This document shows, in pieces, positions 26,305 through 36,142 of a stretch of DNA of 64,000 nucleotides. Each line of letters starts with the position of its first letter. Positions within the stretch are counted from its first letter, which is position 1. Under the pieces are notes generated by a model, which saw nothing but the letters and a program-made list of their open reading frames with translations, did not search any database and was not told the origin of the DNA. Origin of the DNA: a bacterium D16-50 (GTDB taxonomy: Bacteria; Bacillota; Clostridia; Lachnospirales; Lachnospiraceae). Position numbers and translations under genes: made by a program. The stretch is taken from NCBI GenBank assembly GCA_003612485.1, contig RAZA01000007.1, positions 1-64,000 on the forward strand. Reading direction: 5' to 3'.

Positions 26305-28080
26305 TTAACCCCTTTTGCTGCCCTCCGGGCCTACACCCTGCAAAGCATAGAGCTTTTGGTTCACCTTATCCCTAAGCTCCAGTATGAACTTATCGTTTCT
26401 CGGATACCTCTTGAAGGAAAGTTCCATTCCCGCCTCCCTGCGGATCAGCTCCAGCACCTGGTCCCTGCCCACATAGCTTTCCAATAGGCAGAGCGCCCGA
26501 TAATCGTTCAGCGCCTCCTCAAACACCATCAGCCGCAGAGATTCCTCCGGAACACCGTCTTTTCCGGGATATACCACGAAAGGATCTCCTGCGGGAAATC
26601 CCTCATCCGCATCCACCGACTCATAGGGATCCAATTTCTTCTTGGAATACATGCTGTTGTAAAAGTTGAAACCCCAGTGCAAAATTCCGCTGATTCCATG
26701 CCAATACAGCAATATCCCATAAATCCTGTTCCGTCTGGACGGCATACTGATGAAGCGGTTCGGCACTTCTTTCGTCTGGGCGCAGCAATAATATGACCAC
26801 AGTTTTGGCGGACGTTTTTCCAAAAAGGGCTCTATATGATCCACCGCGCAGACGGGCACATCCACCAGCCCCTTCTCGTAATACAGATAATCACTTACCG
26901 CTTCAATGATGGTGCAGCCCTCCAAAAGTCCCCGCACCGTCCCCTGAGAAGCCTGATAATGCTCCGAATTGATATCCGGCTCGTCCGATATATGGAAGAA
27001 GGTACGTTTCAGAAGACCTCTCCTGTCAAGATACTCCTTTAAGGCGGGCAGCAGCACCGACAGAAAACCCAGATACTCCGGGTCGTCGGAGGGCGTGTCC
27101 CAGCCGAAGATCCGCTCCTGCCTTCCATCCCTCCATGCCATCACCTTGGGCGCCGCCGCGGCTCCCCACTGAGTAAATAGGTGGCAGATCTCAAAATATT
27201 CAATGCCTTCCTCCAGACAGATGTCCAGAAAACGCTCCAAATGATCAAAGCCGAGAATATAGCCGCCCTCCCGCAGCTCTACATCCACAAGCTGGATAGT
27301 GGTGCGCTCCCCGTTTACCTCCGTGTCCAGAGGCGGTGTAATGATCGGGGTAAGAATGGTATTTGCGCCCCTCTTTACATAGATCGACACAAAATTGCGG
27401 AAAATTCTCCAGAATTCCTCCGAAAATGCCTCCGCACCATAATAATTCACGATGCCGTCGCAATGAAACCACTCCGTATGGGGAATGGACAGCTTGGGGA
27501 GAACCGTATTGACCATACGGATATCCACGGAATCCAGCACCTCCCCAGCGCCTTCGGCCGCCGGCCTCTTTTGCACATTGGCAAAAAGAACAAGACCCGA
27601 AGCCGATTCTTCCAGAACAAAATCTATATGGCAGTCTTCGGGCGCTTGGCACTCCCCCGGCCTCACGTCCACCCAGAGGCTCTGCCAATCTCCGGTGACG
27701 GGAATTTCCTCTCCGGGTTTCATATCTCTCAACAGATCCGGAGCCATTCTGGCGTCATAAAACAAGTAATCCTCGTCCACGGAGTCCGGATTGCAGCTGC
27801 GCCTGCACATGACCGGCAGAACCCGGCGTATGCGCACTTCCGGCCCCTCAGCCGCCTGATCCGAATCTGCCCTCTCAAATACGATTCCCCCGTATGAGAA
27901 ATGGGTCACTGCCCTATCTTTGCCCCATCCGCCTATTTCCTCGGCGGAAAGCTTTTCCCGGAATGCCAGCTGGAAGGAAATGGTCTCTCCCCCAAGAGCG
28001 TATAGAGGCTTCGGCCCCATTTTTTCAGGATCAGGCCCTATTCCCGGCTTCTCAAGTGAACTTACCAACCTAAACTCCAT
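26305..28080 (-). CDS. GH123-family (former DUF4091) glycosidase
   Basis: 591 residues from ATG 28080, six bases after GGAGG. A beta-sandwich N-terminus is followed by the GH123 catalytic domain with the Asp-Glu pair Asp366-Glu367 in FFHISDEPD, and a C-terminal YPG...SLR...EALNDYRAL signature. Characterised GH123 enzymes are retaining beta-N-acetylgalactosaminidases using substrate-assisted catalysis, for example on glycosphingolipid-type glycans. No signal peptide is seen, so it would act on imported oligosaccharides. It overlaps the sialidase stop by 11 nt. The family call is good, the exact substrate unproven. Confidence 0.75.
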   Translation of the reverse strand: MEFRLVSSLEKPGIGPDPEKMGPKPLYALGGETISFQLAFREKLSAEEIGGWGKDRAVTHFSYGGIVFERADSDQAAEGPEVRIRRVLPVMCRRSCNPDSVDEDYLFYDARMAPDLLRDMKPGEEIPVTGDWQSLWVDVRPGECQAPEDCHIDFVLEESASGLVLFANVQKRPAAEGAGEVLDSVDIRMVNTVLPKLSIPHTEWFHCDGIVNYYGAEAFSEEFWRIFRNFVSIYVKRGANTILTPIITPPLDTEVNGERTTIQLVDVELREGGYILGFDHLERFLDICLEEGIEYFEICHLFTQWGAAAAPKVMAWRDGRQERIFGWDTPSDDPEYLGFLSVLLPALKEYLDRRGLLKRTFFHISDEPDINSEHYQASQGTVRGLLEGCTIIEAVSDYLYYEKGLVDVPVCAVDHIEPFLEKRPPKLWSYYCCAQTKEVPNRFISMPSRRNRIYGILLYWHGISGILHWGFNFYNSMYSKKKLDPYESVDADEGFPAGDPFVVYPGKDGVPEESLRLMVFEEALNDYRALCLLESYVGRDQVLELIRREAGMELSFKRYPRNDKFILELRDKVNQKLYALQGVGPEGSKRG

Positions 28081-29548
28081 CATCGACCTCCTTATTCCCA
28101 ATGTCCTTCTTTCCAAGGCCCAGCAGCTCCTCTATAGTGTACACCCCGCAGCGAATGGCATATTCCTCGTACTCATACCATAGAAGCACTTTTCCGTCCG
28201 GCAGCTCTGTCAGGCAGCTGTAGTAGAACGGCGCCTGATTCACGGGATAATGGTACTTCCAGTCCACCTCCCCCGTGCCTTCGTCCACCAGGCCCACGGC
28301 GATCACGCCGTTCATCCTATGGTACGGCACCCCGTCACCCTGCGGATAGCTTGCCAGCAATACCGGCCTTCCCTCAATCCGCCGGGAATAGTTAATCACG
28401 GAAACCATGCAGTTCCCGCAGTAATGAAGCTGAGGCTCCCTTTTGTATGCACTCCATGTCTCGCCGCCGTCACGGCTGTCCGTGTAAGTTATCTCCTGAA
28501 TCAGGTTTCGGGAAAACATCCTCAGACTGCCGTCCGGCATTCCCACAATCTGGGACTCGGAAGATTTGACATAATCCCCGTTCTGCCGAAATCCCGTCTC
28601 TCTGGCCCTCTTCCCCCTCTTCCAAGTGACCCCTAAATCCTCCGTATAGATAACGCCGGCAAACTCCACCCCCAGATTATTGTCGTAAATGGGAAAAAGC
28701 ATTCTCTCCTTCCCCTCATGCCAGTAGGAATAACCTCTGCCGGGGCAGACAGCGGTAAAGCCCCTTCCGCCGATCTGTTCACTGACAAACGTTAGCTTAC
28801 TCCATGTCCTCCCTTCGTCCTGACTTACCCTGCAGACAATATGAAAGGAAGGATAAGCCTTCACCGGGGAAGCCGCAAAGAAAATATTGGCGTGGATCTT
28901 GTGCGCGGTAGGCTCCCCCTGCCCGTTCAGCTGGGGAATCATCACCCTTTCCACACCGGACTCTCTTCGTCTGTACAGATACATCTCATCGTCCAGCACA
29001 TAGTCCTCATAGGGCCCTCCGTCCTTCAGCCGCAGCACCGGCAGATAACCGTCCTCCTCCGGTTCCCCCACATAATAAGGATAGGTCTCCTCGTCCAGCT
29101 CCAGAGGCTCTCCATGGAAATAGCTCTCCCCGTCCTTCAGCGCAAGTCTGCCGTTGGGATGACGGCCTCCGTTTTGCTGTCCGCAGACAACGCCGTCTAC
29201 GGCATAGGCCCCCACGAATGCAGGACACAGATCCGCCAATAGATAAAGATTTCCCTGACTGTCCTCCCCCATGATAGGATCGATGAAGCCGGCGCTGAAA
29301 ATGCACCTTTCCGAGCCGTCCTCCACATCATCGAAATGATTCACGAACTGCCTCTCCCAGCTCCTGCCGCCGTCTTTAGATATAGCCGTCACGGTCTCCA
29401 GATTGCCTGCGGAATCCAGACCATGGCTCCATCTGGCGTCACATGCGGCAACAATTTTATTCTTTTTTGTAGTTATAATTGACGGGATCCTGAACCTTTT
29501 GCTGCCCATGGTTCCCGGCGCAAAGGGTTCTGTGATTATATTATCCAT
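28070..29548 (-). CDS. nanH: Sialidase (GH33), intracellular type
   Basis: 492 residues from ATG 29548, behind GGGAGG. The N-terminal FRIP arginine motif (19-22, RFRIPSI) and three Asp boxes (SKDGGRSW, SQDEGRTW, SRDGGETW) define a six-bladed sialidase propeller. The Tyr of the active site is probably in PFYYSCLTEL. There is no signal peptide and no lectin domain, which suggests cytosolic removal of sialic acid from imported glycans. Product feeds nanA in the same operon. A stable hairpin abuts the ribosome binding site. Confidence 0.9.
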   Translation of the reverse strand: MDNIITEPFAPGTMGSKRFRIPSIITTKKNKIVAACDARWSHGLDSAGNLETVTAISKDGGRSWERQFVNHFDDVEDGSERCIFSAGFIDPIMGEDSQGNLYLLADLCPAFVGAYAVDGVVCGQQNGGRHPNGRLALKDGESYFHGEPLELDEETYPYYVGEPEEDGYLPVLRLKDGGPYEDYVLDDEMYLYRRRESGVERVMIPQLNGQGEPTAHKIHANIFFAASPVKAYPSFHIVCRVSQDEGRTWSKLTFVSEQIGGRGFTAVCPGRGYSYWHEGKERMLFPIYDNNLGVEFAGVIYTEDLGVTWKRGKRARETGFRQNGDYVKSSESQIVGMPDGSLRMFSRNLIQEITYTDSRDGGETWSAYKREPQLHYCGNCMVSVINYSRRIEGRPVLLASYPQGDGVPYHRMNGVIAVGLVDEGTGEVDWKYHYPVNQAPFYYSCLTELPDGKVLLWYEYEEYAIRCGVYTIEELLGLGKKDIGNKEVDDGV

Positions 29549-29565
29549 ATATAATATACCTCCCT

Positions 29566-29581
29566 GCCCGCTATAGCGGGC
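29566..29581 (-). repeat. GCCCGC-TATA-GCGGGC hairpin before the sialidase ribosome binding site
   Basis: A perfect 6-bp stem with a 4-nt loop, one base upstream of the AGGGAGG of nanH, in the short gap after the transglutaminase-fold gene. It could set the RNA end or the translation level of the sialidase. Confidence 0.6.
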
Positions 29582-29595
29582 GCCTTGCCGCATCT

Positions 29596-32481
29596 CTATC
29601 CCAAGATGCGCAGCAGCATGTCCGCCATCCCCACATTGTAGCCCGCGCCGGAATAGATACATTCCTTTCCGCCTTCCAGAACCGCCACAAGGGGCAGCTT
29701 TCCGGGATTGCAGCCCGCCTGACGGGCAAACGTCTCGTAACCTTCTCCGAATTCATCCATGAGAACCTTAGTCTCCGGCAGCGCCTCTCTGGTCTTTTTC
29801 AGCGTCCCGTCCGCCTCATAGTCCGCTCCGTTTCTGACCACAAAATATATCGGCACCTTAAGGGCCGCGAACAGCCCCTTCTTCTCGCACATCTCATTCA
29901 ATATATGTTCCGTGGGCTCCTTGGTAAGCTCCAGCCATAAAAGAAGACTCCGTCCATCCCCTCCCAAATCCCAAAGACCAAGTTCCTCTCCTTCCGGAGT
30001 ATGCAGGATCAGCCCCTCCACGGGCCTCTTGTCCAGAAGATCCTCCGGCGAAACCTCCCGCAGGGCAAGTTCCACCTCCTTCACCTGATCCTCCTTCAGT
30101 TCAAAATCATATATGCCGGCAAGCTGGCTTCCGTTGGTGAGGCGGTTGGCAGTAACCAGCCTATAGATGCCCGCGGCAAGCTCCAGCTCCAAGCTCTGCT
30201 CGTGGGAATCTCTCTCCTTAAAGGCTTTCTCGGCATCTTTTTCTTTCTCCGCCGCCTTTTTCTTTTTCATCCCCGCCCTGATGAACAAGGGATTGAAGCG
30301 TCCTTCCTCAAACCGGGAAAGAGAATAGTGCTGCCAGTCCTCCAGCTTCAGAGAATTTCCCGGCCGAAGAATGAGTGTTCCGGTTTTTTCGGCCTCCCCC
30401 GTCACCCCGGGTCCTCCGGCCTCTTGAGCTCCTGCTCCTTCTTTGGTCTTTCCGTTCTCTTTTTCCTTTCCGGCTGCCGCAGGCTTATACTCTCCGTTTT
30501 CATAGTATTCCATGGCCCTGTCCATAGGACGCACTCTGGCGGGAATCCCCAGCGCACGGTATATCTGGATACAAAGCACTGCCTTGGAAGCCTCGTTTCC
30601 CAAACCTCCCGTCAGGCATCCCATGGGCGTTGTGACCAGATTGGCATATTCCTGCTCCGGCATATAGGCCACCAGCTCATCTATCATTTCAGGAAGACAC
30701 TCCGGATTCTGCCGGATCTTGTCCTTTTCCTCCTCTCCCAGCCCAGAGATCAACGCCTCCCTGCAGGCTCTGGGCTTTTCGTGCATGACAGTGGGGCAGA
30801 CAATCCCTGAAAAAAACACCTCTCTGGGAAATTTCCCGGCATAGGGAGATGCCGCCATACAGCATTCCGCCAGAACCTCCGCTTTGATATCCCAATAATC
30901 GTTTTCCTTCAGTGTCTTTAAAGCTTCCAGCTTCCATGCTTCCTGACCGTAATGCCGCACCAGCTCCATGGTTCTTCCGGCATAATCCCACTCCAGAAAC
31001 CGGACGATCTCCTTTATGTTGCCTCTGGCCTGATGGAGAATCCCGTCCAGCTCTTCCCGGTCCTCTCCGGAAAACCGCATGAGAACCCTTTCCGCATCCT
31101 CTTCCTGATAGAAAGCCTCCGTCCTTGCGCGCCTGATCTCCGCAGCCGCCTCCGAACGCTTCTTTCCCTCCTCAGGATCTCCCTCGTCCTCCTGCTCCTC
31201 CTGAAGAACCTCTCTGGGGGCGCGCATATCCACATCTCTCCACTGATCCAATCCCTCCATGGCGCTGTTTAATACCACCACGCACTCTGCCAGAGGATGA
31301 ACAGCGTCTCCGGCTTCAGGATTTACGCCGTTCTGAGCGCCCTCCGGCTTCTCTTTTGTCAGGGATGCCTTCGTCAGGGACACATGCTCCTCCCCGTATA
31401 ATCCGTTCCCATGGGCACAGACCAGCAGATCCCCATAGCCCGTCTCCAGCCTGACTGCGCCATAATCTTCATCCTCCGGCTCTCCTCCCGTCACAAGCGT
31501 GGCCATGCTGCCAAACCTCCCGTAATTCAGCAGACAGAAGTCCACCTTCGCTCCCGGCACGGGACTGCCCTGAGAGTCAAGCACCTTTACCTTCAGCCAG
31601 CAGGTGTCCGCATAAAGATTCAGCTGATTTACTTTTGCAGACATATCGGGCCTTCCCGCCACCGACTCCTCCGGCTTATCTTTCCCGAACCACCGGGAAT
31701 TGATCATCATAGCCCGGGCGGCAGGTCCCTTGAACCATGCCTTGTCCAGACGGCTCTCACACTCGCCGCCTCCCAGAAAATGCCACTTTCCATCACACCA
31801 TGCCTCTACCCAGGCATGATTGTCGTCACAGTGCGCCCACCAGGGAGTAGCCACCTGTCTGGCCGGTATTCCGATGCTGCGGAAGGCCGTGCAGGCGAAG
31901 GGAGCTCCCTCCCCGCAGCGCCCTATGCCCGTTTTGTACACGGTCAGGGGACTCTGGGTTCGCATAAACGTGGTGCGATAGGTAGACATCCCTGCGCACC
32001 AGAAATTGGCCTCCAGAGTCGCATCATACATGTTTTTCCCTGCTATCTGCCCCTTCAGCCTATCATAGAAGAACCTTCTGTTGTCAGAAATATCCTCATT
32101 GTGAACCCTATAATGCAGTACATAGTTGGCAAAAATCTTCTCGGGAACCTTGCCCGCAAAGGGTCCTTCCTGCCAGAGGAAAACTCCGTGTCTGGCAAAG
32201 GAAAGGTACACTGCAGCCGGATAATCCAGCATGTCGCTGAGAGGCATGGCGCTGTACAGAAACTGCAGCGCCTCCGCCTCGTCCTTGGTACATCTCTTTA
32301 AGGTATCCTCGATCTCCTCAATTTTTTGCTCCAGAAGCTCCCGGCATAAATGTGGCAATCTACCATCCGCATCCGGCAATCCTGTCTCTTTCCGTCTCAA
32401 TTCCTCTCTTCTGTCATTCAGCAGAGCCATCTGCCTATGAAAATATTCCTGTATCTCGCTGTTATACGATTCTGAAAACAT
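29596..32481 (-). CDS. Large transglutaminase-fold protein, paralogue 1
   Basis: 961 residues, no signal peptide. An N-terminal helical part (1-150) is followed by a transglutaminase core with Cys189 in GRCGE, His222 in DDNHAWVEAW and a probable Asp near 246. A carboxypeptidase-regulatory-like sandwich comes next (near 310-400, VKVLDSQGSPVPGAKV). A second transglutaminase-like core (TTPMGCLTGGLGNEASKAV) lacks the Cys, and the C-terminus is thioredoxin-like without CxxC. It shares this layout with the protein at 55785-58607. The function is unknown. The Cys-His-Asp fold is shared with proteases, cross-linkers and eukaryotic cytosolic peptide:N-glycanase. Being upstream of nanH it may act on glycopeptides, but this is inference. 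Confidence 0.75.
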   Translation of the reverse strand: MFSESYNSEIQEYFHRQMALLNDRREELRRKETGLPDADGRLPHLCRELLEQKIEEIEDTLKRCTKDEAEALQFLYSAMPLSDMLDYPAAVYLSFARHGVFLWQEGPFAGKVPEKIFANYVLHYRVHNEDISDNRRFFYDRLKGQIAGKNMYDATLEANFWCAGMSTYRTTFMRTQSPLTVYKTGIGRCGEGAPFACTAFRSIGIPARQVATPWWAHCDDNHAWVEAWCDGKWHFLGGGECESRLDKAWFKGPAARAMMINSRWFGKDKPEESVAGRPDMSAKVNQLNLYADTCWLKVKVLDSQGSPVPGAKVDFCLLNYGRFGSMATLVTGGEPEDEDYGAVRLETGYGDLLVCAHGNGLYGEEHVSLTKASLTKEKPEGAQNGVNPEAGDAVHPLAECVVVLNSAMEGLDQWRDVDMRAPREVLQEEQEDEGDPEEGKKRSEAAAEIRRARTEAFYQEEDAERVLMRFSGEDREELDGILHQARGNIKEIVRFLEWDYAGRTMELVRHYGQEAWKLEALKTLKENDYWDIKAEVLAECCMAASPYAGKFPREVFFSGIVCPTVMHEKPRACREALISGLGEEEKDKIRQNPECLPEMIDELVAYMPEQEYANLVTTPMGCLTGGLGNEASKAVLCIQIYRALGIPARVRPMDRAMEYYENGEYKPAAAGKEKENGKTKEGAGAQEAGGPGVTGEAEKTGTLILRPGNSLKLEDWQHYSLSRFEEGRFNPLFIRAGMKKKKAAEKEKDAEKAFKERDSHEQSLELELAAGIYRLVTANRLTNGSQLAGIYDFELKEDQVKEVELALREVSPEDLLDKRPVEGLILHTPEGEELGLWDLGGDGRSLLLWLELTKEPTEHILNEMCEKKGLFAALKVPIYFVVRNGADYEADGTLKKTREALPETKVLMDEFGEGYETFARQAGCNPGKLPLVAVLEGGKECIYSGAGYNVGMADMLLRILG

Positions 32482-32585
32482 CGCCTGCTTCTCCTATTTT
32501 CCATCTTTATTTCTCCCACAGACAGCATACGCAGTAGCCACAGATATACGGCGCATTCGTCCCGCTGCCTGCGGGGCTTTTATAC

Positions 32586-32638
32586 AAAAAGGGCTGCCAA
32601 GGATATTTCAGCTTAAATGTCCTATTGGCAGCCTTTTT
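32586..32638 (-). terminator. Bidirectional-type terminator after the GH130 gene
   Basis: GGCTGCCAA (32592-32600) pairs with TTGGCAGCC (32625-32633), with A-runs and T-runs on both outer sides. It lies 100 bp after the GH130 stop and separates it from the transglutaminase-fold gene. The remaining gap to 32482 holds a weaker CCCGC/GCGGG hairpin (32561-32575) and no clear promoter. Confidence 0.8.
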
Positions 32639-32737
32639 ACTGCATGAAGATTCCTTCTTCTAACGGATATTTTTCTATGTGGATATTCCTTTTCCAAGCG
32701 GAAGTTCTTCTCTTTTATAAACGACTTCAGCCCCGCT

Positions 32738-33733
32738 TTATACAGGCATCGGATATTTCTTCATCCAGTCCATAAGATTGTCAACGGTAGTGAACGCCAG
32801 ACCTGTCACGGTATCCGCACAGCCATAGTAGACCGCGATACGGCCTGTATCCGCATCTGTCAGCGCCGCGCAGGGGAACACCACGTTGGGAACGTCCCCG
32901 GCCTGCTCATAGATCATCTCAGGAGCAAGCAGATAATATCTGGAGCGCATCTTCACCTTCCAGGGCTCCTCCAGATCCAGCAGAGCGCATCCCATACGGT
33001 ACACATAGCCGCTGCAGGTCCGAAGTACGCCGTGATAGATCAGAATCCAGCCCTCGTCCGTCTCGATAGGGCAGGGGCCCGGCCCAATCTTCATGGACTG
33101 CCATGCGGAAAGGTCTCCCGGCACCGTGCCCATGACAAACCTATGGTGTCCCCAGTACTCCATGTCAGGGCTCTGGCTCAGGAAGATATCACCGAAGGGA
33201 GTATGTCCGTTGTCGCTGGGTCTTGACAGCATCATATATTTCCCGTTGATCTTTCTGGGGAACAGCACACCGTTTCTGTTGCAGGGAAGGAACGCGTTCT
33301 CCAGCTGATGAAACTCCTTGAAATCATAGGTGTAAGCCACGCCGATGGTAGGGCCGTGGTAGCCGTTGCACCAGGTTATGTAATACCGATCCTCTATCCA
33401 TGTCACTCTGGGGTCGTAACGGTACTCCCTCTTGGTCACCTCCCCGTCCTCCCCCATGAAGGTCACGGGCTCATGATTGATCTCCCAATGAACGGCGTCC
33501 TTGCTGAAGCCTGCAAAGATGTCCATGCTCACAGAAAGACTATCACACCGGAATACTCCTGCATAACCGTCCCCGAAAGGCACTACTGCGCTGTTGAAGA
33601 TACTGTTTGCAATGGGAATCTCATGTCTTCCGATGATGGGATTCTCCGAATAGCGCCATATAGGGCGCTCGCACCCCTCCGGCCTCTCCTGCCAGGGCAT
33701 ACCCGGCAGCGATTTTCCAATAATCTTGCTCAT
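32738..33733 (-). CDS. GH130 glycoside phosphorylase, probably mannosyl-GlcNAc type
   Basis: 331 residues of the GH130 five-bladed propeller. Asp107 in YRYDPRVTW matches the catalytic position of characterised members. Other family stretches are [30 protein letters not shown] and [21 protein letters not shown]130 enzymes phosphorolyse beta-mannosides. In a locus for sialylated GlcNAc-rich glycans, the likely substrate is the N-glycan core disaccharide Man-beta-1,4-GlcNAc, giving mannose-1-P and GlcNAc. It has its own promoter and terminator. The family is firm, the substrate inferred. Confidence 0.82.
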   Translation of the reverse strand: MSKIIGKSLPGMPWQERPEGCERPIWRYSENPIIGRHEIPIANSIFNSAVVPFGDGYAGVFRCDSLSVSMDIFAGFSKDAVHWEINHEPVTFMGEDGEVTKREYRYDPRVTWIEDRYYITWCNGYHGPTIGVAYTYDFKEFHQLENAFLPCNRNGVLFPRKINGKYMMLSRPSDNGHTPFGDIFLSQSPDMEYWGHHRFVMGTVPGDLSAWQSMKIGPGPCPIETDEGWILIYHGVLRTCSGYVYRMGCALLDLEEPWKVKMRSRYYLLAPEMIYEQAGDVPNVVFPCAALTDADTGRIAVYYGCADTVTGLAFTTVDNLMDWMKKYPMPV

Positions 33734-33856
33734 TATATCTACCTCCTATTTAATTCCCCTCTTGCTCTGGATCTTATAATGCATGTGTGCCGCCTTCCCC
33801 GGCCAATGGGTCCCTACTGACTGCCTTAGCCAAAGAAGCCTTTTTCCCACTTTTTT

Positions 33857-33885
33857 ATTATAGCACCTCTTCGCTCCTCTTTGAA
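33857..33885 (-). promoter_or_regulatory. Promoter of the GH130 gene
   Basis: Minus strand TTCAAA (33880-33885), 17-bp spacer, TATAAT (33857-33862) preceded by TGC (extended -10). It lies about 125 nt before the start codon and downstream of the transporter terminator. Confidence 0.65.
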
Positions 33886-33949
33886 GCCCTGATACGCAAA
33901 CGGTGCTCCTGAAAGCATGAACGGTAACATACGAATATCCACGAGTTCT

Positions 33950-33984
33950 AAAAAGGGCGGTGCCGGCTTCCCGACACCGCCCTT
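33950..33984 (-). terminator. Terminator of the transporter operon
   Basis: GGGCGGTG (33955-33962) pairs with CACCGCCC (33975-33982), and TTTTT follows on the minus strand. It ends the long transcript that includes both permease pairs. The 130 bp between it and the permease stop at 34119 shows nothing else. Confidence 0.85.
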
Positions 33985-34118
33985 CATCATATCGTTCCAT
34001 GGAACGCTCCGCTTAAGGGGAAGCTTCCATTTTGAACCACAGAATATGCAGTTCTTAAAACATCCTTCAGATCAGGCAGGCCCTGCCCGCCATTCCCTCC
34101 GCGAAACCGATACAAGGA

Positions 34119-35189
34119 TCAATCTCCTCCCAGTCCGCTTCGAGCCGCGCCCTGAACGAAACGCTTCTGCACGAATGCATACATGATCAGCAGAGGCACC
34201 ACTACCAGAATGGCACAAGACGAGATCACGGCTGTCTGCATAAAGGGATCGCTGGCATTGATCACCGTGATCCAATCCTTATTCGCCTTTGCCGCTGTCT
34301 CTATGCCCCAGCGGACATTGCCCTGAAGCTGGGAATACTGGTAAGCAAGATGGTGCGTATTGCGGTTCAGAAGGCCGGTATAGTAGGTATCCGTATAGTT
34401 CCAGAGGAAGCTCAGAACGGAAACCGTCAGGATGGAGCCGGACATACTGGGAACCACAATGCTGAAGAAGGTCCTCAGGAATCCTGCGCCGTCCACATGG
34501 GCCGCCTCCTCTACCGAGATCGGCAGTCCTCTCACGGCCTGGCGCATGAAGTAAATGTACAAGCCGCTCTTCACACCCATACCGGACGCTGCAAGGATAT
34601 ACTGGGAGATGGGCTTGTCGATCAGGTTCAGCCCTACGCCGGTTCCGTTGATCAGGCCGATGAGGCCGAAAATATCAAAGTTACGGAAGGCTGCATACTG
34701 GGCCAGCATGATGGAATCGCTGGGCACCACAATGGTCAGCACCACGCAGAAGAACAAGATACCGCTGCCCTTGAACTTCAGCCTTGCGAAGGAATAAGCC
34801 GCCAGCCCCGTAGTAAGCACCTGCAAAAAGGTCAGTATAAATGTATTGAACAGCGAGTAGGCCAGGCTGGGCCAGTAATCCATCAGGCTCTTGGATCTGG
34901 CTATGTCCATAAAGATGCTGGAAAACTGCTGTGGAATCCAGGTAGTGGATTTGTCCCCCAGCACGGCCGGAGCCGTGAAGCCATCCCTGATCAGATTCCA
35001 CAAAGGGGTAATGACCACAAAGCTCAGGCAGATCAGTATCACATACCGGAAGATCATTGAAAGAATGTGCTTCACCTGCTTCTGGATGGCGTACTTGGTG
35101 AGACGTCCCTTTCGGAGATCGACCCAGAAACTAATGCCCGCCATTTCCTCGGCCTTCTGCATTCTCTCTTTTCTGCTTAATTTAGTCAT
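34119..35189 (-). CDS. CUT1 sugar ABC permease (MalG type), pair B
   Basis: 356 residues from ATG 35189, which overlaps the upstream permease stop by 8 nt. An N-terminal cytosolic extension of about 45 residues precedes six predicted membrane helices. The EAA loop reads EEAAHVDGAGFLRTFFSIVVP. With the preceding gene it forms a heterodimeric importer core. No ATPase is encoded in the window, so a shared MsmX-like ATPase must serve it. Last gene of the transport operon. Confidence 0.9.
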   Translation of the reverse strand: MTKLSRKERMQKAEEMAGISFWVDLRKGRLTKYAIQKQVKHILSMIFRYVILICLSFVVITPLWNLIRDGFTAPAVLGDKSTTWIPQQFSSIFMDIARSKSLMDYWPSLAYSLFNTFILTFLQVLTTGLAAYSFARLKFKGSGILFFCVVLTIVVPSDSIMLAQYAAFRNFDIFGLIGLINGTGVGLNLIDKPISQYILAASGMGVKSGLYIYFMRQAVRGLPISVEEAAHVDGAGFLRTFFSIVVPSMSGSILTVSVLSFLWNYTDTYYTGLLNRNTHHLAYQYSQLQGNVRWGIETAAKANKDWITVINASDPFMQTAVISSCAILVVVPLLIMYAFVQKRFVQGAARSGLGGD

Positions 35190-36129
35190 AGTAGAACACC
35201 CCCTTTGACACGATGCCACAGATCACGCCGATAACGACCAGTGTTACGACAAAGTAGATTAAGCTCATGGCTGCGCCGTACCCAAAGTACTCAGAGGCTC
35301 CGTTGAAAGTTATCTGTCTGATATAGGCGGTAAGCCTAATAGTGGTATCATTATAGGGCACTTCCGCACTGGCAAAGGACTCAGCGATACTGTATACAAG
35401 GCATACCAGAATGGTAGGGGACACCATGGGCAGCGTAATCTTACAGAAGGTCTCGAACTGAGTACAGCCCTCCATCTTCGCCACCTCGTACAAGGTGGGG
35501 GAGATGGCCTGCAGGCCCGATAGGAACAGCAGCACTTGTACGCCGCAGGTGGTTACCACGGTAAAGATATCGTTTACGTAGGTGACCAGCAGCGAGGTGA
35601 GCTCCGCCGGGATACCGGAATTGATGACCAGATTCTCCAGCCATTTCATATCCATGACAGACTCTACCGCCACCGCCGTCAGAGATGCCTCCCTCAGCTT
35701 GAAGGTGGCCACACCGGTAGCCAGTATGATGGGAATAACAAAAATCGCCCGGAAAATTCCTCTTCCTCTATATTCTCCGTTCAGCAGAATGGCGATAAAC
35801 AGCGCCAGAAAGATCTGGAAAGGAACTGCTTTGAGCATATCCGTCAATGCCGTTGTAATCATTCTGTTGTAGTGCGCATTGACTCCCAGCACCCATTTAA
35901 AGTTCTCGATGCCGTTAAAGGTTCCCACAAACTTGCCGTTCTCCATCTGCATACTGCACAGCGAATACCAAACTGTATTGATCAAAGGTCTGAGGAAGAA
36001 AAAGATCAGACCGATGAGCCAGGGAAGCAGGAAGATCATTCCCCACAGCGCCGTCTTTTTGGAGAAGTCCATTCTCTTGTACCACGATAGACCCGGCTTC
36101 GGCGCTGCCGTTTTCTTATCTTTTTTCAT
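35182..36129 (-). CDS. CUT1 sugar ABC permease (MalF/UgpA type), pair B
   Basis: 315 residues with six predicted membrane helices. The EAA-like loop reads EVAKMEGCTQFETFCKITLPMV. Start MKKDKKTAAPKP follows AAAGGAGGAG. It is 13 bp downstream of the DUF5696 gene, and the tight spacing suggests the lipoprotein and permease work together. Confidence 0.9.
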   Translation of the reverse strand: MKKDKKTAAPKPGLSWYKRMDFSKKTALWGMIFLLPWLIGLIFFFLRPLINTVWYSLCSMQMENGKFVGTFNGIENFKWVLGVNAHYNRMITTALTDMLKAVPFQIFLALFIAILLNGEYRGRGIFRAIFVIPIILATGVATFKLREASLTAVAVESVMDMKWLENLVINSGIPAELTSLLVTYVNDIFTVVTTCGVQVLLFLSGLQAISPTLYEVAKMEGCTQFETFCKITLPMVSPTILVCLVYSIAESFASAEVPYNDTTIRLTAYIRQITFNGASEYFGYGAAMSLIYFVVTLVVIGVICGIVSKGVFYYD

Positions 36130-36142
36130 CTTAACTCCTCCT

